64,000 nt of DNA from Anaerosporomusa subterranea (lineage in GTDB: Bacteria > Bacillota > Negativicutes > Sporomusales > Acetonemataceae): positions 248,001-312,000 of the forward strand of contig NZ_LSGP01000001.1 of the NCBI RefSeq assembly GCF_001611555.1, given 5' to 3'. Under the pieces are notes generated by a model. The model did no database searches. It had not been told where the DNA came from and saw only the letters and a program-made list of their open reading frames with translations. Each line of letters opens with the position of its first letter. Within the stretch, counting starts at the first letter, position 1. The position numbers and the translations under genes are program-made. Positions 36,153 through 44,857 of this stretch are shown piece by piece.

Positions 36153-36180
36153 GAAAAACCCCCGGTTTTTCCGGGGGGTC
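36153..36180 (-). terminator. Terminator of the decayed paralogue tail
   Basis: On the minus strand CCCCCCGG pairs with CCGGGGG across AAAAA and is followed by TTTTTCTTTT. The same hairpin type ends the intact repeat-protein gene at 38717-38741. Confidence 0.75.
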
Positions 36181-36322
36181 AGAGTGCTAAATCGTGTTGT
36201 GGCAGGGAGCGTTACCGAGTTCCGGCACCTAGTCGCTATGGTGGAAGGTGCTAACAGCTATTTGATCGGATCCGCCTTGTGAGGCAGTGCTGAAGACATA
36301 CACAGGCGTATCTCGTTAAGTA
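36181..36322 (-). pseudogene. Remnant of a second repeat-protein C-terminal domain
   Basis: The minus strand reads DTPVYVFSTASQGGSDQIAV, then STFHHSD-stop-VPELGNAPC. This lines up residue by residue with the C-terminus of the repeat protein (PGIYVFTTTSNDTDER, ATLRHSEWVPQCGNGPC), with the Trp codon TGG turned into TAG. The head and repeats are gone. It shows that the locus once held two such genes. Confidence 0.7.
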
Positions 36323-36368
36323 GCAATAAACGAGTAATATGAATATAGTAAACTAAACCAAAATGTTT

Positions 36369-36395
36369 ACGAAGCTGGATAGAAGACATAGTATG
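36369..36395 (+). promoter_or_regulatory. Sigma-K-like promoter for the C11 peptidase gene
   Basis: AC (36369-36370), sixteen bases, then CATAGTATG (36387-36395), matching AC-N16-CATANNNT. The start codon is about 80 bases downstream of the expected start point. Confidence 0.55.
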
Positions 36396-36480
36396 CACTG
36401 AGTAATAGTTATGGACGAGAACGAAATAGGGGAAGAAGCATATTGATTAAGCAAGCTTCGTCTAAAGGAACGTGGGTTAG

Positions 36481-37695
36481 ATGAATCTGTCGTCACTCAA
36501 AAAGTGGGCTGTCCTTTTCTATGCTAACGGTAATAATGAGCTCGAACCTGAAATGCGCTTCGCTATGAACGAAATTGCAATGACGGGGGAAGCTCGAAAT
36601 CTTCATGTTGTCTTGCAGATCGGGCGAGAGGACTATGAACTTGCAAGGATTATTCGAGGGGAAACACAGCCCCCTGAACCGCATGAAGAATGGGAGGGCG
36701 TAAGGCGGTATTCTCTTCTAGGAAACCAGCTCATACTACACGATGAACTAGGGAAGATCAATATGGCTCACCCCGCATCACTCTCAGACTTTCTCGCCTG
36801 GGCTTTTGAAAGTTTCCCGGCGGAAAAATACATGATTATTGTTGGCGGACATAGCTGGCAATATCTCGGGACAATGACCGACTATAGTCAGCTTGCGCCC
36901 TATATAATGGGCATTCCAGGACTTGTGGAAGCCGTTAACAGTGCCAGCAACCGCGCAGGCGTAGAAGTAGATCTTATATTATTTGATACTTGCAACTTTA
37001 ATGTTATTGAAGTTGTTTACGAGTTAGGGGTAGATCCATGCCATGCAGTAAAAAACATGGCGACATATTTGGGGCAAGGGCCCATACAAGGATTATCCCC
37101 TAGGACTATCATTCAGCAGGCCGACAAGTTCTCCCATCTTGATGATATCGAGGCATTTATCAAAAGCTTTATTAAGGGACTAGGGAGTAGGCTAGTAGCA
37201 TGCCAGATTAGCCACAGCCAGTTAAGCTGTATAAAGGAGCTTTATAATAAACTTGCTATCGAGTATGTTAGTTTAAAACACAATAGCATAAATTTTCAGG
37301 AACTACTTCATGGTAACCCTCAAGACCTTTGGTATGGCACGCTAATGGACTTGAGAGAGAAATTATGCTCGCTAATCATTTTGGCTTCAAACCAGATTCA
37401 AGGACAAGGTATTATAAATGTCGCAAGTCAAAGGACAACAAATATTGAAAGCATTAAGCTTTACAGTATGATTAGTTTCGCGAAAGATAATTACTGGACG
37501 CATCTATTAAGCGAACAAGATATACGGGAAATTGAACCGGTGCTAAAAGCGCGGGCTCTTTTTGAGCCTATAAGAATTTCAGAGAGAGAGATATGTCGTT
37601 ATATATCTCTTTTCAATCCAAGTTTTTCACAGGAGCGTATTAGGAAGGTTTTTGTTGATATAACAAAATTGCAAAACTGGAATTTAAACGGTTAG
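36481..37695 (+). CDS. Clostripain-like (C11 family) cysteine peptidase homologue
   Basis: A 404-residue protein without a signal peptide. It begins WAVLFYANGNNELEPEM, the C11 family entry pattern, and keeps the catalytic dyad context: His in MIIVGGHSWQYLG (about residue 124) and Cys in LILFDTCNFNVIEVVYEL (about residue 173). The family typically cuts after Arg or Lys and activates itself. It is the first gene of a plus-strand pair with the glycine-rich protein and has its own sigma-K-like promoter, so it may process a spore surface protein. The ribosome site is weak (AAAGGAA). Confidence 0.8.
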   Translation: MNLSSLKKWAVLFYANGNNELEPEMRFAMNEIAMTGEARNLHVVLQIGREDYELARIIRGETQPPEPHEEWEGVRRYSLLGNQLILHDELGKINMAHPASLSDFLAWAFESFPAEKYMIIVGGHSWQYLGTMTDYSQLAPYIMGIPGLVEAVNSASNRAGVEVDLILFDTCNFNVIEVVYELGVDPCHAVKNMATYLGQGPIQGLSPRTIIQQADKFSHLDDIEAFIKSFIKGLGSRLVACQISHSQLSCIKELYNKLAIEYVSLKHNSINFQELLHGNPQDLWYGTLMDLREKLCSLIILASNQIQGQGIINVASQRTTNIESIKLYSMISFAKDNYWTHLLSEQDIREIEPVLKARALFEPIRISEREICRYISLFNPSFSQERIRKVFVDITKLQNWNLNG

Positions 37696-37715
37696 TATTG
37701 CTATGGAAATCTCTC

Positions 37716-37743
37716 ACATAAGTTTATTCGCTTACATAATATA
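37716..37743 (+). promoter_or_regulatory. Sigma-K-like promoter for the glycine-rich protein gene
   Basis: AC (37716-37717), seventeen bases, then CATAATATA (37735-37743), a full match to AC-N17-CATANNNTA. Confidence 0.65.
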
Positions 37744-37812
37744 ACATGAGTAAAACAAAGATGTCAGCAAAACAGCATAACGAAAAATAATTTATTAAGG
37801 AGGCACCCAAAC

Positions 37813-38511
37813 ATGGGCGGACCACTTATTTTAATGGGAATTGATGCTGAAGATGGAGGTCCTGGCGGCCATGGGCCAATCACAGTATATGAAAACATTG
37901 TAAACAGCATTTTAAGCGATGTGACCAAAGCTGGCTCAGGTATACTGGTTATCGGCGGCGGAAAGGATACCACCCCTCCTGTCGATAATGTGACTGACTT
38001 TTGGGACACGATTTCTACAGCTATCGGTGTTCCCGTGACTTATGTGAATGGAGCGGCAGCAATCGCCACCCAGCCCTTCTCAAGCTTCTTAATGCTCGCA
38101 GTTGTCAGCAGTGAACCTCAAACACCTTCCGGGGGACTCACTGAATTGGAAAACCTTTCATTAAACACCAGGCAGACTGACATCGCCAATTTTATAAACT
38201 CAGGCGGCGGCCTTCTGGGATTTTCCCAAACTGGCTTAACCACTCAATTTGCCTATCTGGGGGGAGTAGGGAGCATCACAACTACCAGCGGCCTTAATTA
38301 CAACACTATTGCACCAACACCGGCGGGCACGGCTGTCGGTATCACCACTGACCTGAATGTTGACTTCTGGCACGAGGTATTTAATACCTTTCCAGCGTTC
38401 TTGCAAATACTGGCCCTCAATGACACAGTGGGTAACCCTGGTTTTGGCATACCTGCAGCTATCGGCGGAGCCGAAGTAGTAGTCCCGATAAGAGGGATAT
38501 CGTTATTTTGA
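37813..38511 (+). CDS. Glycine-rich protein of the 'GIDAEDGGPGGHG' type, unknown function
   Basis: A 232-residue protein without signal peptide or membrane helix. It opens with LILMGIDAEDGGPGGHGPI and has Gly/Ala/Thr-rich segments (SGILVIGGGKDTTPP, INSGGGLLGFSQTGL, AAIGGAEVVVPI). I recall this opening from Bacillus, Paenibacillus and cyanobacterial proteins, sometimes as one domain of larger surface proteins, but know no defined function. The fold may be a Rossmann-like alpha/beta domain (alternating strand-Gly turns). The start follows AAGGAGG. A sigma-K-like promoter precedes it and a terminator follows, so late mother-cell expression is likely. Confidence 0.75.
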   Translation: MGGPLILMGIDAEDGGPGGHGPITVYENIVNSILSDVTKAGSGILVIGGGKDTTPPVDNVTDFWDTISTAIGVPVTYVNGAAAIATQPFSSFLMLAVVSSEPQTPSGGLTELENLSLNTRQTDIANFINSGGGLLGFSQTGLTTQFAYLGGVGSITTTSGLNYNTIAPTPAGTAVGITTDLNVDFWHEVFNTFPAFLQILALNDTVGNPGFGIPAAIGGAEVVVPIRGISLF

Positions 38512-38576
38512 ATCCGATAATGACTTTGGTCCTAATAGAAGCATAGTCGAGAATTCAATAGCGGAGATACCGACAG

Positions 38577-38623
38577 AAAAGCGCAGGCCAATACACCTTA
38601 AGTGGTGCCAGCTTGCGCTTTTT
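38577..38623 (+). terminator. Terminator after the glycine-rich protein gene
   Basis: AAAAGCGCAGGC faces GCTTGCGCTTTTT with a nested CACCTTAAGTGGTG hairpin. Confidence 0.75.
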
Positions 38624-38716
38624 CATGTCGGAATGGTAGAGAAGTGGATTGTTAATTTGGAACGAATGCTTTGGGGACAGCCCCTTGGGTCTGCCGTAAG
38701 CACGCAGCCGATAAAG

Positions 38717-38741
38717 AAAAACCCCCGGTTTCCCGGGGGTT
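38717..38741 (-). terminator. Terminator of the repeat-protein gene
   Basis: AACCCCCGG pairs with CCGGGGGTT across a four-base loop; the minus strand continues TTTTTC. It lies 11 bases after the repeat-protein stop codon. Confidence 0.88.
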
Positions 38742-38751
38742 AAGCTTAAGG

Positions 38752-41106
38752 TCAGAGGTTGCAAGGGCCGTTGCCACACTGCGGTACCCATTCACTATGA
38801 CGGAGAGTTGCGGCGGTAGTATTTCTTTCATCGGTGTCGTTTGAGGTTGTAGTGAAGACGTATATACCAGGGATGACGCCAGAAATTTGGATTTCGTATT
38901 GTCTAGGGATATTGGTGAACTCGACCTCGTTCGCAGTACAAGTTCGAACTGTGAATGACCTGTTGCCGAAACTAGATTTTGTAATAGTTGGTGACGTGAT
39001 ATTGTACGCTTGGATTGTTACAGGACGGTTAGCTGCATTGTTGTTCAGAACTTTTACGAGTATAGTCGTGCTATCGGAACGAGGTAAGAATATTGGCCCG
39101 GTTGTTAACGTACCTGAAAAGTCACATTTTTTAGTATTATTATTGATAATCTGGATTGTTTCGTTGATGTCAATGATCTCATTCTTAATCTCTTCGAGGC
39201 CGAAGAACTTGTTATTAACCGAGCTGTTGATGGCGACGACGATCTTGTTGATGTCAATGATTTCATTTTTGATTTCGAAGATGCCTTTAGTGCCATTGTT
39301 AACCGTATTGTTAATGGCGACGACGACGGTGTTGATATCGATGATTTCGTTCTTAATCTCGTTGAGACCAAAGAACTCATTGTTGACCGAGTTGTTGATG
39401 GCGACGATGATCTTGTTGATGTCAATGATTTCATTTTTGATTTCGAAGACGCCTTTGTTGCCGTTATTAACTGTGTTGTTGATGGCGGTGATAATTTTGT
39501 TGATGTCAATGATTTCATTTTTGATTTCGAAGACGCCTTTGTTGCCGTTATTAACTGTATTGTTGATGGCGGTGATAATTTTGTTGATGTCAATGATTTC
39601 ATTTTTAATCTCGAAGACGCCTTTCTCTCCATTGTTGACCGTGTTGTTAATGGCGATGATAACGTCATTGAGGCAGCCACCGCTGACATTAATATTGTTG
39701 ATGGCCTCAAATAGGTCGTTTATGGCTTCGTTGATCTGGATGATCTCGTTCTTAATCTCGTTGAGGCCAAAGAACTTGTTATTGACCGATTGGTTAATAG
39801 CGACGACAATGCTATTGATGTCAATGATCTCGTTTTTGATTTCGAAGACGCCTTTGTTGCCATTATTAACTGTGTTGTTGATGGCGGTGATAATTTTGTT
39901 GATGTCGATGATCTCATTTTTGATTTCGAAGACGCCTTTATTGCCGTTATTAACTGTGTTGTTGATGGCGGTGACAATCTTGTTGATGTCGATGATCTCA
40001 TTTTTGATTTCGAAGATGCCTTTCTCTCCATTGTTGACCCGTTGAGGCCAAAGAACTTGTTGTTGACCGATTGGTTAATAGCGACGACAATGCTATTGAT
40101 GTCAATGATCTCGTTTTTGATTTCGAAGACGCCTTTGTTGCCGTTATTAACTGTGTTGTTGATGGCGGTGACAATTTTGTTGATGTCGATGATCTCATTT
40201 TTGATTTCGAAGATGCCTTTAGTGCCGTTGTTGACGGTGTTGTTGATGGCCGGAGGTTTTATTGTTAATGGTGTTGTTGATGGTGGTAATGATCTCATTT
40301 AGGTCGATGATCTCATTCTTAATTTCGAAGACGCCTTTTGTGCCATTGTTGACGGTGTTGTTGATTGCGGTGACAATGCGATTGATGTCAATAATTTCAT
40401 TCTTGATTTCAAAGATACCTTTGGTACCATTGTTGACCGTGTTGTTAATGTCAACAACAACTTCGTTGATATTTGTCAGAAATTCACAGAAATTGCACGT
40501 GTTTTTGATAGAGTTAACTACTTCGTTGATAATAATTACTTCGTTCAGAATGGCAGTGCTAGTGATGTTGATTTCGATAATCTCATTTTTAATTTCCGGC
40601 AAGCCGAAGATAGTGTTGTTGATAAAACTTTCGATGAACTTGATCTCATTTTTGATTTCTGGCAAGCCAAAGGTAGTATTGTTGATAAAACTTTCGATGA
40701 ATCGGATCTCATTTTTGATTTCTGGTAAACCAAAGGTAGTGTTGTTGATAAATCTTTCGATAAATCGGATCTCATTTTTGATTTCCGGCAACCCGAAGGT
40801 GCTGTTGTTGATAAAATCTTCGATAAACCGAATCTCATTTAACAGGATGCAGACCGCGACGCGCTCTGCCTTACAGACACTAGGCTTTTCATCCAGGCAG
40901 TCTAATACGCACTTTGTAACATCTTTAAGCTGCTTGAAACAGTTGACAAGTTCTATAATGTTCGGATCGCAGCAATCGCATGGAAATTCGCAGCAGCTAA
41001 AGCAGTTGCCATGGCTCATTGTGCAGCTGCTTCTATCGGTTTTGCCGGTCTTACTGCTTTTGTCGGTCTTATCAGGTTTGCCGTATCGAATGTTGCTTTC
41101 GTCCAA
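38752..41106 (-). CDS. Cys-rich, Asn-rich heptad-repeat surface protein (reading frame interrupted twice)
   Basis: The start is TTG 41106 after GGGAGGGAG. The head (about residues 1-95) is hydrophilic and then Cys-rich (FSCCEFPCDCCDPN, KAERVAVCILLNEI). Next come four 21-residue units (RFIESFINNTTFGLPEIKNEI, last residue dropped here to stay short in meaning) and about fourteen 28-residue units built around NNTVNNGNKGVFEIKNEIID. The tail of about 125 residues is beta-rich (CDFSGTLTTGP, TKSSFGNRSFTVRTC, EIQISGVIPGIYVFTTT) and ends CGNGPCNL at 38752. As given, the frame shifts near 40255 (stop at 40219) and back near 40039; the two shifts compensate. Either the gene is broken or switchable, or the repeats are misassembled. 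A filament of the exosporium is the best guess. Confidence 0.7.
39165..40470 (-). repeat. 84-bp coding tandem repeats (28-residue units)
   Basis: About fourteen imperfect units, each four heptads long, encode variants of INNTVNNGNKGVFEIKNEI. Some units have NKFFGLNEIKNEI instead, and one contains an insertion with SGGCLND. The units explain long hydrophobic open frames on the opposite strand, which are not genes. Confidence 0.88.
40590..40845 (-). repeat. 63-bp coding tandem repeats (21-residue units)
   Basis: Four units, each three heptads long, encode FINNTTFGLPEIKNEI plus RFIES-like joints. They share the EIKNEI core with the 28-residue units, as if the longer unit gained one heptad. Confidence 0.88.
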
Positions 41107-41139
41107 TATTTCTCCCTCCCTTTCATGTATTCCATTACC

Positions 41140-41166
41140 ATTATATGTAGAGTTGCTTATCGGGGT
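41140..41166 (-). promoter_or_regulatory. Sigma-K-like promoter for the repeat protein
   Basis: On the minus strand AC (41166-41165), seventeen bases, then CATATAAT (41147-41140). The TTG start is about 34 bases beyond the -10 box. Confidence 0.6.
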
Positions 41167-41259
41167 GAAGGAACGGGATATGGCAAATCGGATAAAAATA
41201 GGCACTTTGGTGTTTTCTTATGACGACTTACAGAAGAAAGCAGAACGGGTACATGCGTA

Positions 41260-41286
41260 ACCGTTTGATACTGCCAACATATAATA
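41260..41286 (+). promoter_or_regulatory. Sigma-K-like promoter for the glycosylation operon
   Basis: AC (41260-41261), sixteen bases, then CATATAATA (41278-41286), a full match to AC-N16-CATANNNTA. The TPR-transferase gene starts 58 bases later. It is divergent from the repeat-protein promoter. Confidence 0.65.
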
Positions 41287-41343
41287 ATCTGCGAAGAACC
41301 AGTTGCAAGAACTGAGTTGTCATCGGGGAGGAGTTAAAGCCTT

Positions 41344-43122
41344 ATGGATTCAGATAGCACAAACCTCCTTGTATTGGGGAATACGTTATTCGGAAGCGGT
41401 AAATTTGAAGAAGCGGCAAAATGCTACATGAAATACCTGCAGCAAAATCCCGGAGATCTGACCGCACTTTTTCACCTCGGGCAGGCTCTTTTTCAAGCGG
41501 ATAATCTGGATGAGGCGGAGAAATGTTTCCGCCATTTGGTTGCGGTTATTCCTGGGAATAGCGCCTCTTTATGGCTACTGGCCAGAACGTTGATGAAGAA
41601 AGGCTCTCTAGAAGAAGGGGCTCGTTTCTACGAAAAGGTTGCGGAACTTGTACCCCAAAATGCCGCAGTTGCCTTTGAATTTGGAGTGCTTTATACCAAC
41701 CAAGGACGGTATGAGAAAGCGATAAGTAAATTTAAGCAGGCGTTGCAGTGGCAACCTGATTTTGCTCAAGCGGAGCAATATCTGCGCCACACGGAAAGTA
41801 TCAGAAAAAGCCTGTGTCAACATGCGGCAAATGCGTTCCTGCTTTTGCAAGGTGGGCAATATGAACAGGCCGAACAGGTATATAGAAGTATACTGGGGGA
41901 TCATCCCATAAGCGCACTAGCTAGTTACTTTCTGGGACACGATGATGATGCGACTGATGCGCTGCAATTCGCCCATGCTCTGCGCTATTACTGGACAGAT
42001 CAACTGCCGCAGGCAGATTCTCTCTGTCGCCAAGCATTGAAAAAAAATACGGAGAATGGTTGGGCTTACGTTATTCTAAGTTTGATCGCGCAACGAGTGG
42101 GAAGAACAGATCTAACAATTGAATACTTCGCGAAGGCCATGGCCAATTCTCAACCATCTAGGCCGAGCAAAAGCGGCCAGCCCAAGTTTCTTCTGATTAA
42201 AGCTTGGGGAAGCGGTTTTTGGTCCGACTTTGAGCACGTATTAGGGCAAATCCTCTGGGCCGAAGTATTGGAACGAGAACCGATAGTGTATTGGGGGCCT
42301 GAAAGCCTATATAGTAATGGCGATGAAGAAGAAATATTTACTAAGTTTTTTCAGCCTATCTCTAAGTACTCAATCAGCGATGTGCTAAAAGAGGGGCTTG
42401 ATTATTACCCCGATATCTGGAAGCGAGACAACTTGTTGCATTATGATCGCCAGGCGAAGCTTAGCCGCTACCGTTCGGAGTCATGGGGAGTTGATTTTCT
42501 CGGGCGGTCTGAGGACGTCATTGTTAGTGATATCCACATTTTTGTTGATGTTTTACTGCCTTGGATTCCCCGGCAACATTGTCAGCATGACTGCGCTTCT
42601 ATAGATATCTATCGGTATATCATAAATAAATATATAAAGCTCCAGCCTTATCTTGCTACGCGCATACAGGAGTTTTATGAACAACATATGCGAGGACATA
42701 ATCTTATCGCAGTTCATGTAAGAGGTGGAGATCGAACCGAATCAGTGATTAAGTTGCGTGAGAATAACGAAGAGTACTTTCGTGCCATTGACCAGATTTG
42801 TTCGGTGTACCCCGCGATGCAGCTGTTTTTGTTAACAGATAGTGAATTTATTCTGAATGAGTTTAAACAAGTATACGGTGACAGAGTTTTATACACTGAA
42901 TGTACTAGAGCCGTTGGGTCTTACGGTGTACACTACTTGGCGAGAAATGAGAATGATAAACAGGCAATGGCAATGGAAACAGTTGTGGATGTATATCTGG
43001 CTGCCAAGTGTGATTACTTTATTGGCTGCAATTCGAATGTATCCACAATGATAGCACGCTTAAAATGCTGGGAGAAAAACACTATATTTATTTTTGGTCA
43101 TTTGCCCTCTACACGATTATAG
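41344..43122 (+). CDS. TPR protein fused to a fucosyltransferase-like glycosyltransferase
   Basis: A 592-residue cytosolic protein. Residues 1-280 contain five or more tetratricopeptide repeats (for example GKFEEAAKCYMKYLQQNPGD, NLDEAEKCFRHLVAVIPGN, GRYEKAISKFKQALQWQPDF). The C-terminal 300 residues resemble the GT-B enzymes of the alpha-1,6-fucosyltransferase/NodZ/O-fucosyltransferase group: FLLIKAWGSGFWSDFEHVL, the donor motif IAVHVRGGDR (about residue 457), LFLLTDSEF, and CDYFIGCNSNVSTMIARL. TPRs would hold a protein substrate or partner. gmd upstream supplies the GDP-6-deoxyhexose precursor. Start ATG follows GGGGAGGAG; the sigma-K-like promoter suggests late sporulation expression. Confidence 0.8.
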   Translation: MDSDSTNLLVLGNTLFGSGKFEEAAKCYMKYLQQNPGDLTALFHLGQALFQADNLDEAEKCFRHLVAVIPGNSASLWLLARTLMKKGSLEEGARFYEKVAELVPQNAAVAFEFGVLYTNQGRYEKAISKFKQALQWQPDFAQAEQYLRHTESIRKSLCQHAANAFLLLQGGQYEQAEQVYRSILGDHPISALASYFLGHDDDATDALQFAHALRYYWTDQLPQADSLCRQALKKNTENGWAYVILSLIAQRVGRTDLTIEYFAKAMANSQPSRPSKSGQPKFLLIKAWGSGFWSDFEHVLGQILWAEVLEREPIVYWGPESLYSNGDEEEIFTKFFQPISKYSISDVLKEGLDYYPDIWKRDNLLHYDRQAKLSRYRSESWGVDFLGRSEDVIVSDIHIFVDVLLPWIPRQHCQHDCASIDIYRYIINKYIKLQPYLATRIQEFYEQHMRGHNLIAVHVRGGDRTESVIKLRENNEEYFRAIDQICSVYPAMQLFLLTDSEFILNEFKQVYGDRVLYTECTRAVGSYGVHYLARNENDKQAMAMETVVDVYLAAKCDYFIGCNSNVSTMIARLKCWEKNTIFIFGHLPSTRL

Positions 43123-43265
43123 GAGAACAGGCAAAAATAGCCTTAGCCCTTATTAGTAGACGGCTGAGGCCTTACTGTTTATTTGACTATATATTACCCG
43201 TTTTGTATTGCTCGAATATAATGCAACATGTAGTAACAACCGAAACCGTAAGAGTGGTGAAAAAA

Positions 43266-43853
43266 GTGGATATTTATCAACTGGTCCAGTCCCATCTTTC
43301 AGTGATTGAACAGCTACAAGCACATAATTTGAAGGGTATTCAAGAATTTGCCCAAGTCTGCCAAAAAGCACTGCAAAGCGGCAATACGTTGTTTTTCATG
43401 GGAAATGGAGGTAGTGCTGCCGATAGTCAGCATTTGGCGTCTGAGTTCGTCGGCAGGTTTGTTAAAGAACGCCGAGGTCTGCCGGCGGTCGCTTTGAATA
43501 CTGATACATCAATATTGACTGCTATCGGCAACGACTATGGCTTTGAGAACATCTTTTCCCGTCAGGTAGAGGCGTTGGTCAATTCCGGTGATGTGGTTGT
43601 GGGGTTATCTACATCAGGGAAAAGTCCGAATGTGGTGAAGGCTATCGAAACAGCCAAAGCAAAAGGTGCCGTAACAGTCGGTCTAACTGGAGACAATGGC
43701 GGAAGACTGCAGGGGTTGTGCGATATCTGTATTGTTGTTCCCACAGGTATAACCGCCCGGATACAAGAAGCCCATATTTTAATCGGACATATCGTTTGTG
43801 AATATATTGATCAAGAGGATTTACCAGAATGTTTAAAAACTGTGATACCGTAA
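43266..43853 (+). CDS. gmhA: Phosphoheptose isomerase (sedoheptulose-7-phosphate isomerase)
   Basis: GmhA converts sedoheptulose 7-phosphate to D-glycero-D-manno-heptose 7-phosphate, the first step to ADP-heptose. The SIS domain shows FFMGNGGSAADSQHLASEFVGRF, AVALNTDTSILTAIGNDYGF, FSRQVEAL, GLSTSGKSPNVVKAI and EAHILIGHIVCEYI. GTG 43266 gives the usual length of 195 residues; ATG 43221 (210 residues) is possible, but a sigma-like -10 box AATATAAT overlaps it. The frame is open further upstream to 43065 without support. Its 3' end overlaps the kinase gene by 25 bases. Confidence 0.92.
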   Translation: MDIYQLVQSHLSVIEQLQAHNLKGIQEFAQVCQKALQSGNTLFFMGNGGSAADSQHLASEFVGRFVKERRGLPAVALNTDTSILTAIGNDYGFENIFSRQVEALVNSGDVVVGLSTSGKSPNVVKAIETAKAKGAVTVGLTGDNGGRLQGLCDICIVVPTGITARIQEAHILIGHIVCEYIDQEDLPECLKTVIP

Positions 43854-44857
43854 TAACGTTTTTAGAGCACAAGGCGAGAAGTATTCGTGTCTTGGTAGTG
43901 GGAGATGTCATGCTGGATCGGTACTATTCCGGCGATGTCCGGCGAATTTCTCCCGAAGCCCCGATTCCGGTGGTGTCGGTTAAGGGAGAGCGGGATATTT
44001 TGGGCGGAGCAGCCAATGTGGCGCTAAACCTCTTGCAGTTAGGATGCGGAGTGAAACTTGTTGGCGTAGTTGGGGGAGATGACAACCGGAAAAGGCTGTT
44101 GTCCATCATGAAAGATACAGGAATGGATGAAGCAGGGTTGATAATTGATGATCGACCTACCACCACGAAACTTCGAGTTATCAGCGGTCAGCAGCAAATG
44201 CTCCGGTTGGATTTTGAGACAACGAGAGCCATCAGTCGAAAAACGGAACAACGGATAAATACTTATATCGAAACAGAGCTAGAGCGGGGATTGGATGGCA
44301 TAATCATATCTGACTATGCGAAAGGGGTATGCACTACTGCTGTCTGTAAATTTGCTATCGCGCAAGCGGCGGCAAGGCATATTCCGGTTCTTGTTGATCC
44401 GAAGGGGGCGAACTGGAAAAAGTATGCCGGGGCGCCATATATTAAACCAAACATAAAAGAATTGGAAGACGTGCTGTGTAAAAGGGTAGTAAATGAGAAC
44501 AACGCAGTAGAGAGAGCGGGAGTTAGAGTAAAAAACCGATTCAATATTGATAGCCTAATATTGACTCGGTCTGAAAAAGGGTTGAGTCTTGTGACTGGTG
44601 ACAAAACAATCCATGTTCCTGCCCTCTGCCAGGACGTCTTTGATGTCTCCGGAGCAGGAGATACTGTTATTGCCACCATGGGTGCTGCACTATTTGGCGG
44701 AATTGAAAAGATCGATGCAATTCTACTGGCTAACCTTGCCGCATCAATCGTTATCGGAAAGGTAGGAACATACGCTATTCATGCCCGAGAATTGTTAGAG
44801 GCAGTGTGTGCTAAACGGGGAACAAATTTGAACTGGCAGGAGGTGGCGCATCAATGA
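43829..44857 (+). CDS. rfaE1: D-glycero-beta-D-manno-heptose-7-phosphate kinase (kinase domain only)
   Basis: A 342-residue PfkB-family kinase like the N-terminal half of HldE: VLVVGDVMLDRYYSGDVRRI, SPEAPIPVV, LGGAANVALNLLQLG, GVVGGDDNRKRLL, LRLDFE, VDPKGANW, KPNIKELE and the anion-hole motif DVSGAGDTVIATMG. The nucleotidyltransferase half of HldE (with an H-x-G-H site) is absent, so that step and the GmhB phosphatase step must be supplied elsewhere. It overlaps gmhA upstream and the epimerase downstream (ATGA), so translation is coupled. Confidence 0.92.
   Translation: MFKNCDTVITFLEHKARSIRVLVVGDVMLDRYYSGDVRRISPEAPIPVVSVKGERDILGGAANVALNLLQLGCGVKLVGVVGGDDNRKRLLSIMKDTGMDEAGLIIDDRPTTTKLRVISGQQQMLRLDFETTRAISRKTEQRINTYIETELERGLDGIIISDYAKGVCTTAVCKFAIAQAAARHIPVLVDPKGANWKKYAGAPYIKPNIKELEDVLCKRVVNENNAVERAGVRVKNRFNIDSLILTRSEKGLSLVTGDKTIHVPALCQDVFDVSGAGDTVIATMGAALFGGIEKIDAILLANLAASIVIGKVGTYAIHARELLEAVCAKRGTNLNWQEVAHQ

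Noticed and set aside
38834-40302. Long plus-strand open frames full of ISFLISK repeats
   Set aside because: They are the antisense of the minus-strand Asn/Ile repeat units. The minus strand has a ribosome site, promoter, Cys-rich head, beta-rich tail and terminator; the plus frames have none.
39165-40845. Regular 84- and 63-bp repeats as a CRISPR array
   Set aside because: There are no unique spacers; the units are contiguous, multiples of three, and encode conserved peptide units. No cas gene is nearby.
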